This document shows, one piece after another, positions 27,217 through 36,927 of a stretch of DNA of 51,688 nt. The stretch spans positions 1-51,688 of the forward strand of contig DASXFC010000043.1 of NCBI GenBank assembly GCA_036489775.1. The letters run 5' to 3'. The translations under genes were made by a program, and so were the position numbers. The DNA is from Bog-473 sp036489775. GTDB lineage: Bacteria > Actinomycetota > Acidimicrobiia > Acidimicrobiales > RAAP-2. The notes below the pieces were generated by a model that did no database searches, was not told the origin of the DNA, and saw only the letters and a program-made list of their open reading frames with translations. Within the stretch, counting starts at the first letter, position 1. Each line of letters starts with the position of its first letter.

Positions 27217-30126
27217 TCAGAGTGCGGACATCCCCACGATCGGTTTGTTCAATGTCAAGTTCCCGGTCGAGCCGAAGAAGTTGGCGTCCCCGAAGGCGAA
27301 GATCCCCCCGTCCGAAGCCACCAGCCAGTAGCCGGCGCCGTCTGAAGTAGAGGCCATCCCGACAATCGGCTTGTTCAAGGCCAGACTCCCGGTCGAGCCG
27401 AAGAACTTGGCGTCCCCGTAGGCGAAGATCCCCCCGTCCGAAGCCGCCAGCCAGTAGCCGTTGCCATCAGGGGTGGCCGCCATCCCGACAATCGGCTTGT
27501 TCAGCACCACGCCCCCGGTCGAGCCGAAGAAGTTGGCGTCCCCGTAGGCGAAGATCCCGCCGTCCGATGCCACCAGCCAGTAGCCGCCACCGTCGGGGGT
27601 GGACGCCATCCCGACAATCGCCTTGTTCAGGTGCAACGAGCCCGCGGACCCGAAGAACTTGGCGTCCCCGAAGGCGAAGATCCCGCCGTCCGAAGCCACC
27701 AGCCAGTAGCCGCCCCCGTCGGGGGTGGCCGCCATCCCGACAATCGGCTTGTTCAAGGCCAGACTCCCGGTCGAGCCGAAGAAGTTGGCGTCCCCGTAGG
27801 CGAAGATCCCGCCGTCCGATGCCACCAGCCAGTAGCCGTTGCCATCGGGGGTCGTCGCCATCCCCACAATCGGCTTATTGAGTTTCTCCCCACCCGTGCT
27901 GCCATCGAAGTTGGCCAGCCCGAAGTCGAAAATCCCGCCGTCGGAGGCCACGAAGCGGTACCCGCTCCCCCCGCACGACACGTTCCCGCCGAAGATGTAG
28001 CGGTCGGCTGCCGAGACGGCCGACGTGCCCTGCGGGTTGGTCACGGTGACGTTCACGCAGGCGGTCCCCGCCACACTCGGTGGGACCACCGACACCGACG
28101 TCGAAGTCCGAGAGACGATCCGTCCCGCTCCCGCCCCCCCGAAGTTCACCGCGGTCGCATTGGCCAGGCCCGACCCAAACACCGTGATGGCGCCCGAGCC
28201 CCCGAGCGGGCCGGTGCCGGGCGACACCGCGGTCACGGTCGGACACCCGTCGCCGCCCTGGAGGTCCACTGACAGATTCTGATCCTCCGGTGTCCCGAGA
28301 CCCGAGGCGGCGTCGTACCCGGTTGTCGCCGCGAACAGCCTGTCGTTGGTGCCGGTGTAGTCGTTGTTGCCCGAAGTGATGTCGGTGAAGGTGCTCGACG
28401 AGTCAGCCGCGTACAGGGCCGGCGCCACCAGCCCCACCGTGCTGGTGCAGCCCTGGTCGGCGTCGGCCAGGAACCCGGCGTCGGTTGGCGCCACCTCACT
28501 GGTTCCACCGAACACGTTCCAGCCGCCATCCCAATACGCCGTGACCCCGAACTCGGGGTTGGCCGGACCCGACAGGTCGGGCACGCTGCGACAACTCCCC
28601 AGCCCGCAGGGATCCGTGTCGGTGCCACCCGTCACGGCGGGCTGCCACGAGGGGCGCCCCCACACGGCGGAGTAGCCACCACCCCCGGAACCGTTGGAGT
28701 CCTCGTTGTCCGCCGCGCAATTGGTGTCCGCCGGCTGATCCAGGCAGCCGTTCCACACGCTCTGGCCCGCGACAGATCCGCTGAAGCTCGTCCCACCGGC
28801 ATCGAGCACGTCCGGCTGCGAACCCGGGTCGTCCACCGCCAACCCGTCCTGGAACGACGTCGACGTGTCTGGCGTCCCGAAGCAGTCCTCGGACCCGGCG
28901 TCGCCGGAGGCGGCGATCATGGTCTGCCCCTGCGCCGCCATGCGGGAGAAGATGGCGTTCTCGGCCGATTCGGCCCCCGCCTGCTCAGTGTTGAGGGCTT
29001 CGCACTGCCCCCAGCTGGTGCTCACCACCTGGGCCAGGTCGTCGCTGGCGATCCGGTCGAACAGGTCGAGCGAGCTGGTGTCGGCCTCCTCGTTCGGCGC
29101 CTCGTACACCACGAGTGACGCCGACGGCGCGTTCACGGCGGCCAGCTCGATATCGAGCGCCGCCTCACTGCTCCCCGAGGGACTCCCACCGACCGGCCCA
29201 TCCACCACCACCGTCCGAACCGGGTTGCTGAGGCCATAACAGGACTCGAAGGTGTTGATGTCGCTCTGTGCGAACTGCTCGAATTCCACCAGTGCGATGG
29301 TTTCCCCGAGGCCGGTCCGACCTTGGGCGAAGAGCTGGCTCAACCCGAAGTCCGACGACAGCTGCGTCGAGGTGAAGCTGTCGTCCCGCGAGGCCAGCGC
29401 CGAGGCCGTGCTGCAGGCTTGGGGTCCGGCGACCTGGGCTTCGACGCGGCTCCCGGTGCCGGTCACGGTGCCGGTGCCGGCACCGCTGTTCGGCTCCGGC
29501 GGCCGCGCCTTGATCATGGACTGCTCGAGCCCTCCCACCCCGTCCAAACCGATGATCCCCGTGATCGCACCGGACAGCGCCGCCGGGATCTCCGGGGCCG
29601 AGGTGTTCACGAACGACCGCACGCCGTCGCCCAGATTCACCGCCGCCATCTGCAGGCCGAGCGCCGACGACACCGCCGACACCGTGCCGTGCACCGGCAG
29701 CAACGAGCTCCCGGCCTGCGGCGTCCCGACCGTCAGCCCTTGGCCCTCCAGGGCGTCGCTGACCTCTGCCACCTCGCTCGCCGAGGGCGCGAATTCCGCC
29801 GCGAACTCCGCCGAGGTCAGGTAGTCCCGATAGGCCGGCGATCCCGGGGTCGAGACCGCCGCCACTTCCTGGGCCAATCCGCTCGGGTCCTGCCCGGCCA
29901 GCGTCACGTCGAGCGAGAGCGCCTGGCTCCCCGGCAAAGAGCCGATCTCGTGCGCGCCCGATGGCACCTGCGGCACCTCGTTGGCCAGCGCCACCTTCGG
30001 GGCCAAGGCCCATTCCGACGCCGCCGCCCCCGCTACACCCGCCGGGCCGGCCAGCGCCATCCCGACGCCCACCACACTCGACACCACGACCAGCGAACCG
30101 AGTGCAGCCCTCAAGAGTCCCTGCAT
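27217..30126 (-). CDS. Secreted sedolisin (S53 peptidase) with IPT/TIG domain and C-terminal repeats
   Basis: Acid-acting serine-carboxyl protease, 969 residues. A signal peptide (about 1-36, ending in AGAAAS) is followed by a pro-kumamolisin activation domain (about 45-205). The catalytic domain has Glu321 and Asp325 (EAALD), Asp409 (ASGDAG) and Ser543 (GGTSEVAP). An IPT/TIG-like domain spans about 628-712. Residues 722-969 are six 42-residue repeats beginning GY-[RW]-x-[VA]-ASDGGIF and ending near PIVGM; the last is cut at 38. ATG 30126 has a good SD (gggagg). It sits between rarA and alaS, so it looks like an insertion into housekeeping genes. Substrate unknown. Confidence 0.93.
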   Translation of the reverse strand: MQGLLRAALGSLVVVSSVVGVGMALAGPAGVAGAAASEWALAPKVALANEVPQVPSGAHEIGSLPGSQALSLDVTLAGQDPSGLAQEVAAVSTPGSPAYRDYLTSAEFAAEFAPSASEVAEVSDALEGQGLTVGTPQAGSSLLPVHGTVSAVSSALGLQMAAVNLGDGVRSFVNTSAPEIPAALSGAITGIIGLDGVGGLEQSMIKARPPEPNSGAGTGTVTGTGSRVEAQVAGPQACSTASALASRDDSFTSTQLSSDFGLSQLFAQGRTGLGETIALVEFEQFAQSDINTFESCYGLSNPVRTVVVDGPVGGSPSGSSEAALDIELAAVNAPSASLVVYEAPNEEADTSSLDLFDRIASDDLAQVVSTSWGQCEALNTEQAGAESAENAIFSRMAAQGQTMIAASGDAGSEDCFGTPDTSTSFQDGLAVDDPGSQPDVLDAGGTSFSGSVAGQSVWNGCLDQPADTNCAADNEDSNGSGGGGYSAVWGRPSWQPAVTGGTDTDPCGLGSCRSVPDLSGPANPEFGVTAYWDGGWNVFGGTSEVAPTDAGFLADADQGCTSTVGLVAPALYAADSSSTFTDITSGNNDYTGTNDRLFAATTGYDAASGLGTPEDQNLSVDLQGGDGCPTVTAVSPGTGPLGGSGAITVFGSGLANATAVNFGGAGAGRIVSRTSTSVSVVPPSVAGTACVNVTVTNPQGTSAVSAADRYIFGGNVSCGGSGYRFVASDGGIFDFGLANFDGSTGGEKLNKPIVGMATTPDGNGYWLVASDGGIFAYGDANFFGSTGSLALNKPIVGMAATPDGGGYWLVASDGGIFAFGDAKFFGSAGSLHLNKAIVGMASTPDGGGYWLVASDGGIFAYGDANFFGSTGGVVLNKPIVGMAATPDGNGYWLAASDGGIFAYGDAKFFGSTGSLALNKPIVGMASTSDGAGYWLVASDGGIFAFGDANFFGSTGNLTLNKPIVGMSAL
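27220..27963 (-). repeat. Six tandem 126-bp coding repeats in the sedolisin gene
   Basis: The repeats encode 42-residue units of the pattern GYWLVASDGGIF, then [AF]-[YF]-GDA-x-FFGS-x-G, then LNKPIVGM. They are close in DNA as well as in protein, which suggests recent duplication or gene conversion. The first copy is most diverged and the last is truncated at the stop. Such repeats occur in cell-surface proteins of Acidimicrobiia; a beta-propeller-like or wall-binding role is inferred. Confidence 0.95.
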
Positions 30127-30172
30127 GGTCGTCTCAGCCTCCCTGGCATCCCCCGGCCCCGGCCGGGTCCGG

Positions 30173-31531
30173 CTAGTCCGTGGGCGGCGGACCGCCCTCG
30201 CTGCGTTCCTGTTCCTCTTCCTGCGTCCCTGATCGGGCCCCGGCCCCACCGTCGGCGCCATGCCCGGACGGTACGTAGTACACGTGGCCCTCGAGGGCAT
30301 CAGGACGATACTGCTGGGGCACCCAGCCCGAGGGGTCATCGTGGGGGTAGACGTAGCCCTCACCGTGCCCCAGTGACCCCGCACTCTTGTAGTGCGCGTC
30401 CCTGAGATGCATCGGCACTTCCTGCGCCAACCCCGAGCGCACATCGGCCTGGGCCCGCCCCAGCGCGGCCACCACTGAGTTCGACTTGGGTGCCCGGCAC
30501 AGGTAGATCACGGCTTGGGCCAGGTTCAGCGCGGCCTCGGGCAGCCCGACGTACTCCACGGCCCGAGCGGCGGCTTCGGCCACCAGCAGCGCCTGCGGAT
30601 CGGCCAATCCGATGTCTTCGCTGGCCAGGATCACCATGCGGCGGGCCAGGAACCGAGGATCCTCACCGCCTTCGATCATCCGGGCCATCCAGTACAGCCC
30701 AGCGTCGGGATCCGAACCCCGCACGCTCTTGATCAAGGCACTGATCTGGTCGTAGTGCTCGTCCGCCCCCTGGTGGAAAAGCCGCCCGTCCCGGGCCCGG
30801 CGCATGTCCTCCATGGTGAGCACGATCGGGTCAGCCGGCTCACCCGGGCGCAGAGCAGCGCCCGCGGCCTCGGCCTTGCGCAGCGCCACCGCCGTTTCTA
30901 CCGTGGTCAGCGCGGCCCTGGCGTCGCCCTCACACGCTGCCACCACCGCGGCCACCGCATCCTCCTCGGCGTCCACTTCTTCTAAGGCCAACCCCCGTCG
31001 CACCAGCGTGGCCAAGTCGTCGTCGCTCAGCGGGTGCAGCCGCCACAGCGACGAGCGGCTCAGCAACGGCGGATTCACCTCGAAAAAAGGATTCTCGGTG
31101 GTCGCCCCGATCAGCACCACCAATCCGTCCTCCACCGCGGGCAGCAGGACGTCCTGCTGTGACTTGGAGAACCGGTGCACCTCGTCGATGAAGAGCATGG
31201 TGCCCTGACCGTGCTCGCCCAACCGCTGCTCGGCCCCGGCCAATGCTTCGCGGACGTCCTTCACCCCCGCCGCCGTGGCCGACAGCGTCACCAGATGCTT
31301 GGACGTGGTCTTAGCCAACAGCCTGGCCAAAGTGGTTTTTCCTGTCCCCGCCGGTCCCCACAGGATGGCCGACCCCACCCGATCCGACTCGGCCAGCACC
31401 CGCAACGGCGCCCCGGGCCCGACCAGATGGGCCTGTCCCACCACCTCGTCCAACGTCCGCGGCCGCAGCCGGGCCGCCAACGGCGCCTGCCGCGACAACC
31501 GCTCCTCCGCCGCACCAGCGAAGAGCGTCAC
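30173..31531 (-). CDS. rarA: Replication-associated recombination protein A
   Basis: AAA+ ATPase of the RarA/MgsA/WRNIP1 family, acting at stalled forks. 452 residues: Walker A (GPAGTGKTTLARL), Walker B (FIDEVHRF), the sensor region GATTENPFFEVN and arginine-finger segment LLSRSSLWRLHPL, then the family C-terminal domain with GSDPDAGLYWMARM and EDIGLADPQAL. The last 40 residues are an acidic low-complexity tail not typical of the family. The start is GTG at 31531 following a GGGAGG. It lies 17 bp after aspS. Confidence 0.95.
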   Translation of the reverse strand: MTLFAGAAEERLSRQAPLAARLRPRTLDEVVGQAHLVGPGAPLRVLAESDRVGSAILWGPAGTGKTTLARLLAKTTSKHLVTLSATAAGVKDVREALAGAEQRLGEHGQGTMLFIDEVHRFSKSQQDVLLPAVEDGLVVLIGATTENPFFEVNPPLLSRSSLWRLHPLSDDDLATLVRRGLALEEVDAEEDAVAAVVAACEGDARAALTTVETAVALRKAEAAGAALRPGEPADPIVLTMEDMRRARDGRLFHQGADEHYDQISALIKSVRGSDPDAGLYWMARMIEGGEDPRFLARRMVILASEDIGLADPQALLVAEAAARAVEYVGLPEAALNLAQAVIYLCRAPKSNSVVAALGRAQADVRSGLAQEVPMHLRDAHYKSAGSLGHGEGYVYPHDDPSGWVPQQYRPDALEGHVYYVPSGHGADGGAGARSGTQEEEQERSEGGPPPTD

Positions 31532-31548
31532 GGCCTCACCTCCCTACC

Positions 31549-33366
31549 TCACCCGGCGTCGGACCCGCCCCCCGCGACCGGCTGCGGCAGAACCACCCGC
31601 ACTCCCAGCTCGGCCAGGTTGGCGGCCGGCAGCGGCGTAGGCGCTCCGGTCAGCAGGTCAGCTCCGGACTGGGTCTTCGGGTAAGCAATGACCTCTCGGA
31701 TGTTGTCCTCCCCCGCCAAGATCGCCACCAGCCGGTCCAGCCCCACCGCAAACCCCGCGTGCGGCGGCGCCCCATACCGGAACGCCCCCAGCAGGAACCC
31801 GAAACAGGCCTCGGCCTCCTCGTCGCTGATCCCGAGCGCGGCAAACACCTGCGCCTGGACATCCCGCCGATGGATACGCACACTCCCCGAACCGAGCTCC
31901 CAACCGTTCAACACCAGGTCATAGGACTGCGAGCGCACAGACAACGGATCGGTCGCCATCTTGTCGACGTCCTCGGGCACCGGCATGGTGAAGGGATGGT
32001 GCGCCGGCACCGGGTTTCCGGCCGAGTCCAGTTCTTCGAACATCGGAAAGTCGACCACCCACACATAGCGGTAGGGGCCTTCGCTGACCGGTGGCGACCC
32101 CAGCGTGGTTCGCAGCAAACCCAGCACCTGGCAGGCGGTCTTGTGGATGTCGGCGACGCAGAGGATGAGATCACCTTGTGCTGCACCAGTCTTCGTCAGG
32201 ACAGCCGCCCGCTCAGACTCGGACAGAAACTTATCCAGCGGCGAGTCCAGCGCCAGGCCGCCGCTCGCCCCGCTTTCGTCGGCCACCACCCGGAACCAAG
32301 CCAACCCGACCGCACCCGCCTTCTTGGCCTGGTCGGTCAGGGCGTCGAGCCGGGCCCGGGTGAAGTCCGCACCACCCTCCACCCGCAACGCCTTGACCAC
32401 CGGCGAGGAGAACGCCTTCACCGCCGTCTCGGCGAACACATCACTGAGATCGATGAGCTCCATCCCGAATCGCAGGTCAGGTTTGTCGGTGCCGTAGCTG
32501 TCCAGCGCGTCGGCCCAGGTAATCCGTCCGATCGGCGGGCAGTCCTGGCCCAGCGCAGCCTGGTGCGCCTCGACCACCGCCTCGGAGATATATCCCATGA
32601 TGTCGTCGGCCGAAGCGAAGGACGCCTCGATGTCGAGTTGCATGAACTCGAACTGCCGATCGGCGCGCAGGTCCTCGTCGCGCAGACACCGGGCGATTTG
32701 GTAATAGCGGTCGAAGCCGCCCACCATGAGCAGCTGTTTGGCCAGCTGCGGGCTCTGGGGCAACGAGTAGAAGTTGCCGTGGTGTAGGCGGCTGGGCACC
32801 ACGAACTCGCGTGAGCCCTCAGGGGTGGGAGCCCACAGCATCGGCGTTTCGATCTCCGCGAAACCCTGGCGGTCCATGGCCCGCCTCAAAGCACTGTTGA
32901 CCCGCGCCCGCAGGCGCAGGTTGTGCTGCATGCGCTGGCGGCGCAAGTCGACGTAGCGGTAGCGCAGGCGTACCGGTTCGTCTGCCTCACTCCGCTCGTC
33001 CATCGGGATGGGCGGCGGCTCGGATTCGTTCAACACCTCCACTGTGCAGTCACCGATCTCGATCTCACCCGTCTCGAGACCCGGGTTGACCGTGCCTTCG
33101 GGTCGAAGGCGGACCGTGCCGGTCACCGCGATCACCCACTCGCTGCGCACATCCACCTTGTTGTCGATCACTAACTGCACCAGACCCGAGAAGTCGCGCA
33201 AGTCGACGAAGGCCAGATGTTCACCGTGCTCACGGCGCCGGGCCACCCACCCGCACAGGCGGACGGTCTGGCCCACATCACTGCTGCGCAGCACCCCGCA
33301 CAGGTGGGTTCGAAATGTCGTGGGCAGGTTCTCCTGCGGTTGCTGCTGCTCGATCTGCTCAGTCAT
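31549..33366 (-). CDS. aspS: Aspartyl-tRNA synthetase (bacterial type, probably non-discriminating)
   Basis: Charges tRNA-Asp, 605 residues. An N-terminal OB anticodon domain (GWVARRREHG), the class II motifs (FAEIETPML motif 1; RCLRDEDLRADRQFEF motif 2), a GAD insertion domain, and motif 3 region GFAVGLDRLVAIL. His48 in RREHG and Gly in RPEGTVNP match the residues that mark non-discriminating AspRS in Pseudomonas (there His31 and Gly83). The enzyme may therefore also charge tRNA-Asn and depend on GatCAB. ATG 33366 has a real N-terminus; the frame upstream is not coding. It overlaps the hisS stop by 8 bp. Confidence 0.95.
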   Translation of the reverse strand: MTEQIEQQQPQENLPTTFRTHLCGVLRSSDVGQTVRLCGWVARRREHGEHLAFVDLRDFSGLVQLVIDNKVDVRSEWVIAVTGTVRLRPEGTVNPGLETGEIEIGDCTVEVLNESEPPPIPMDERSEADEPVRLRYRYVDLRRQRMQHNLRLRARVNSALRRAMDRQGFAEIETPMLWAPTPEGSREFVVPSRLHHGNFYSLPQSPQLAKQLLMVGGFDRYYQIARCLRDEDLRADRQFEFMQLDIEASFASADDIMGYISEAVVEAHQAALGQDCPPIGRITWADALDSYGTDKPDLRFGMELIDLSDVFAETAVKAFSSPVVKALRVEGGADFTRARLDALTDQAKKAGAVGLAWFRVVADESGASGGLALDSPLDKFLSESERAAVLTKTGAAQGDLILCVADIHKTACQVLGLLRTTLGSPPVSEGPYRYVWVVDFPMFEELDSAGNPVPAHHPFTMPVPEDVDKMATDPLSVRSQSYDLVLNGWELGSGSVRIHRRDVQAQVFAALGISDEEAEACFGFLLGAFRYGAPPHAGFAVGLDRLVAILAGEDNIREVIAYPKTQSGADLLTGAPTPLPAANLAELGVRVVLPQPVAGGGSDAG

Positions 33367-34696
33367 CGGTGGTGTGAGGTCTTTCCTCGGGATAGTGCTC
33401 GGATAAGAACGCCCGTAGCTCGGCCACAATGCCAGCCCGTGGGATGCTGCGCTGCTCCGTATCAGGGAGCCGTAGTGCCCGCAGGCTGACGGTGCCGTTG
33501 GCCAACTCCTGAGGACCGATGACCAGGGCCACCAGGGCGCCGCTGCGGTCGGCACTCTTTATCTGCGACTTCATGGAGCGGCCGTCGAACGCCCGGTCGA
33601 CCCGAAAGCCGGCCCGGCGCAGCTCGGCACTCACGGTCACCGCACTCTCCCCGCCCGCAGTGTCCATCACGTACGCGTGCAGCGGCGGTGCGGCCATGGC
33701 GAACACGCCCTCGGCGTCACAGGCCAGGAGGACCCGCTCCACTCCGATACCGAAACCGATACCCGGCGTCGGATCGCCGCCCAGCATCTCGACCAGACCG
33801 TCGTACCGCCCGCCGCCGCCGAGCGCATTCTGCGCCGCGTCGATGGCGCCCGAGCTGAACTCGAACGTGGTGCGCGTGTAGTAATCGAAACCTCGCACCA
33901 ATCGGAAATCGACCCCGAAGGGCACCCCGACCGCCCCGAGTCCCTGGCGCACCCGGTCGAAGTGGTCGCGACACTCGTCGCACAGATAGTCGACGAAATG
34001 CGGTGCGTCTTCGGTTGCCTTCCGGCAGGCTTCGGTCTTGCAGTCGAGCACCCGCAAGGGGTTCTCGACGTAGCGGACCCGGTGGGCATCGCACATCTGG
34101 TCGACCCGGGCGGCCAAGAAGTCCCTTAAGGCGTCGACATAGCCGGGCTTGCAGGTTCCGTCCCCCATAGAGTTCACCTTCAGCACGAAATCGCGCAGCC
34201 CCAATCCGGACAAGAATTCGTGGGCCAACGCGATCACCTCGACGTCCAGGTCGGCGTCGGCCGGACCGAGCGCTTCGACGCCCAGCTGAAAATGCTGCCG
34301 GTAACGGCCCTGCTGGGGCCGCTCGTGGCGGAAGGACGGAGCGGCGTACCAGCTCTTCCAGGGCGGTGTCGGGTGGTGCTGTACGAACGAGCGCACGATG
34401 GGCGCGGTCCCTTCGGGCCGCAGCGCCATGACCTGGCCGTCGCGGTCCTCAAAAACGTACATCTCCTTCCCAACGACCTCAGAGCCTTCCCCTACCCCAC
34501 GGTGAAAGACCCCGACGTGCTCAATGATGGGCGTGATGGCCAGGCCGTACCCGGCGCCCTGGACCAGGATGGCGAAACGGGCCAGTAGTTGCTCCCACCG
34601 GGCCGATTCGGGCCAGATCACATCGTGCATCCCGCTCGGGGTACGCGCCACGAAGGGCGCGTCGGCGCGCGCGTCTGACGGAGTGGTCACGGGCAC
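33359..34696 (-). CDS. hisS: Histidyl-tRNA synthetase
   Basis: Charges tRNA-His, 445 residues. Motif 1 region EHVGVFHRGVGEGSEVV, motif 2 RHERPQQGRYRQHFQ, the histidine-specific LVRGFDYYTRTTFEF, and motif 3 GGGGRYDGLVEMLGG then GIGFGIGVERVLLA. The C-terminal anticodon domain is present to the end. The GTG at 34696 begins 9 bp after the rel stop; a second in-frame GTG at 34690 is an equally good start. Gene order rel-hisS is typical of actinobacteria. Confidence 0.96.
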   Translation of the reverse strand: MPVTTPSDARADAPFVARTPSGMHDVIWPESARWEQLLARFAILVQGAGYGLAITPIIEHVGVFHRGVGEGSEVVGKEMYVFEDRDGQVMALRPEGTAPIVRSFVQHHPTPPWKSWYAAPSFRHERPQQGRYRQHFQLGVEALGPADADLDVEVIALAHEFLSGLGLRDFVLKVNSMGDGTCKPGYVDALRDFLAARVDQMCDAHRVRYVENPLRVLDCKTEACRKATEDAPHFVDYLCDECRDHFDRVRQGLGAVGVPFGVDFRLVRGFDYYTRTTFEFSSGAIDAAQNALGGGGRYDGLVEMLGGDPTPGIGFGIGVERVLLACDAEGVFAMAAPPLHAYVMDTAGGESAVTVSAELRRAGFRVDRAFDGRSMKSQIKSADRSGALVALVIGPQELANGTVSLRALRLPDTEQRSIPRAGIVAELRAFLSEHYPEERPHTTDD

Positions 34697-34704
34697 TCCA
34701 CGGA

Positions 34705-36927
34705 TCAGACTTTCTTGCCGGGGAGCTGGCGATAGGCGTCGAACACGCCATCGAGATGCTTCAGGGCGCTGATCAGCGAATGCAGATGGGTCGGATCGGC
34801 CAGTTCCACGTCGAAGGCCATCCGGCTGACGCGATCCGGGGTGGTGGCAGTGCGAGCTGCCACGATATTGAGATGATGCTCGGACACCACGCGGCTGACA
34901 TCGGCCAGCAGGCGCGAACGATCGAAGGCCTGCACCTCAATGGTGGCCACGAAGACGGTGTCCGAACCCCGGTCCCACTCGACCTCGATCAGCCGCTCCT
35001 TTGAACGATCAGCTAAGGCGGTGGCGTTGGCGCAATCGGACCGGTGGACCGAGACGCCACGACCCTGGGTCACGAAGCCAATGATCTGGTCACCGGGCAC
35101 CGGCGTGCAGCACCGGGCCAGGTGGATCATGACATCGTCGAGTCCTTCGACGTAGACCCCTGCTCCGGTCCGTCGGACCCGATGACCGCGCGCCGGCCCC
35201 AGCAGCGCCGTGGTCGGCAGCTGCTCGTCCTCTCCGCCTCGCAAGGCACGAGTCATGCGCTGGACGATCGATTGGGCCGAAACCTGGTTCTCCCCCACCG
35301 CGGCGTAGAGGGCGTCCAGGTCGACCAGGTTCATCGAGGAAGCCACCTCTTGCATCGCGGTCGACCCCAGCAGCTTGTGCAACGGAAGGCCTTCACGGCG
35401 GAGGGCACGCGACAATTCCTCGCGGCCGTTCTCGATGGCGTCTTCCCGGCGCTCACGGCTGAACCACTGGCGAATCTTGTTGCGGGCCCGGGTGGAGGCC
35501 ACGATCTGTAGCCAATCGCGCGAGGGCCCGGCCGTGGGCGACTTGGAGGTGAAGATCTCCACCGTGTCGGCCGACGACAGCTTGGTCTCGAGCGGCACCA
35601 GCCGTCCGTTGACCCGGGCGCCGATGCAGCGGTGACCCACTTCGGTGTGGATCACGTAGGCGAAATCGACCGGGCACGAGTTGGCCGGCAAGGCGATGAC
35701 CTTGCCCTTCGGCGTGAACACATAGACCTCGTCCTGCTCGAGGTCGAGCTTCAGCGCCTCGAGGAACTCGATGGGATCGTCGGTCTGCCGCTCCACATCG
35801 ACAATGCGCTGCAACCAGGCCATTTCACTGGACGAGTCCTCACGGGACTTGTAGCCCCAGTGCGCCGCGATGCCGTACTCGGCTCGGTGGTGCATTTCGG
35901 AGGTGCGGATCTGCACCTCGACCGGCTTGCCGTCAAGCCCGATGACCGTCGTGTGGAGCGACTGGTACATGTTGAACTTGGGCGTGTTGATGTAGTCCTT
36001 GAAGCGCCCCTGCACCGGCGGCCAGATGGCGTGGATCGCCCCGAGCGCGGCCCAGCAGTCCTTCTCACTGTCGACGACAACCCGGATACCGACCAAGTCG
36101 TTGATGTCGTCGAACTCCTTGCCCCGCACGACCATCTTCTCGTAGATCGACCAGAGGTGCTTCGGGCGCCCCGTCACCTCGGACTCGACACCCATGTCGG
36201 TCAGCCGCTGGTTCACGTGGACGAGGATCCGCTCGACATACTCCTCGCGCTGGGGGGCACGAGCCGCCACCATCTGTTCGATCTCGGCGTAGCGCTTGGG
36301 GTGCAAGGTGGCGAAGGCCAGGTCCTCGAGCTGCCAGCGCACTTGCTGAACACCAAGGCGGTGAGCCAGCGGGGCGTAGACATCGAACGTCTCTTGGGCC
36401 GTCCGGCGCTGCTTCCACTCGGGCATCACGGCCAAGGTGCGCATGTTGTGGAGCCGGTCGGCCAACTTGATCAGCAGCACCCGCCAGTCGTCGGCCATCG
36501 CCACGAGCATCTTGCGGATGGTGGCGGCCTGTTGGGCCTCCTTGGAGTCGAACTGGAGACGGTCGAGCTTGGTGACACCATCGACCACCGAGGCCACGCC
36601 GGGGCCAAAGGCCTTCTCGATGGTCTCGAGGCTCAGCCCCGTGTCCTCCACGGCGTCGTGCAGTAGTGCCGCAGCCACCGTTTGGGCATCAAGGCCCAGT
36701 TCAGCCACGATTTGGGCGACTGCGATGGGGTGAGTGATGTAGGGCTCACCCGAGCGCCGGAACTGCCCATCATGGGCCGACTGAGCCGTGCGGCCGGCCT
36801 CCACGATGATGGAGGTGTCGTCCTCGGGACGGTGCTCGGCAAACTCAGCGAGCAGCGGCGCCAACATGTCCGCGAGCGCGCCCCCTCCCGGCTCGGCGGA
36901 GGGCGTCACCCGAGTCAGGGTCACCAT
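34705..36927 (-). CDS. rel: Bifunctional (p)ppGpp synthetase/hydrolase (Rel)
   Basis: Stringent response enzyme, 740 residues. The HD hydrolase motif is intact (His90-Asp91 and Glu94-Asp95 in LLHDAVEDTG), so hydrolysis is expected. The synthetase domain has GRFKDYI, the RxKD form seen in bifunctional Rel/SpoT rather than the ExDD of RelA, and a conserved EVQIRTSEMHHRAEYG. TGS (about 400-460) and C-terminal ACT domains follow. The gene is the first of the rel-hisS-aspS run. Confidence 0.97.
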   Translation of the reverse strand: MVTLTRVTPSAEPGGGALADMLAPLLAEFAEHRPEDDTSIIVEAGRTAQSAHDGQFRRSGEPYITHPIAVAQIVAELGLDAQTVAAALLHDAVEDTGLSLETIEKAFGPGVASVVDGVTKLDRLQFDSKEAQQAATIRKMLVAMADDWRVLLIKLADRLHNMRTLAVMPEWKQRRTAQETFDVYAPLAHRLGVQQVRWQLEDLAFATLHPKRYAEIEQMVAARAPQREEYVERILVHVNQRLTDMGVESEVTGRPKHLWSIYEKMVVRGKEFDDINDLVGIRVVVDSEKDCWAALGAIHAIWPPVQGRFKDYINTPKFNMYQSLHTTVIGLDGKPVEVQIRTSEMHHRAEYGIAAHWGYKSREDSSSEMAWLQRIVDVERQTDDPIEFLEALKLDLEQDEVYVFTPKGKVIALPANSCPVDFAYVIHTEVGHRCIGARVNGRLVPLETKLSSADTVEIFTSKSPTAGPSRDWLQIVASTRARNKIRQWFSRERREDAIENGREELSRALRREGLPLHKLLGSTAMQEVASSMNLVDLDALYAAVGENQVSAQSIVQRMTRALRGGEDEQLPTTALLGPARGHRVRRTGAGVYVEGLDDVMIHLARCCTPVPGDQIIGFVTQGRGVSVHRSDCANATALADRSKERLIEVEWDRGSDTVFVATIEVQAFDRSRLLADVSRVVSEHHLNIVAARTATTPDRVSRMAFDVELADPTHLHSLISALKHLDGVFDAYRQLPGKKV

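Noticed and set aside
27220..27963. CRISPR array
   Set aside because: The 126-bp units are contiguous, in frame and coding; there are no spacers.
29323..30405. 360-codon plus-strand open frame opposite the sedolisin N-terminus
   Set aside because: Arg- and Gly-rich shadow frame; the opposite strand encodes a signal peptide and pro-domain.
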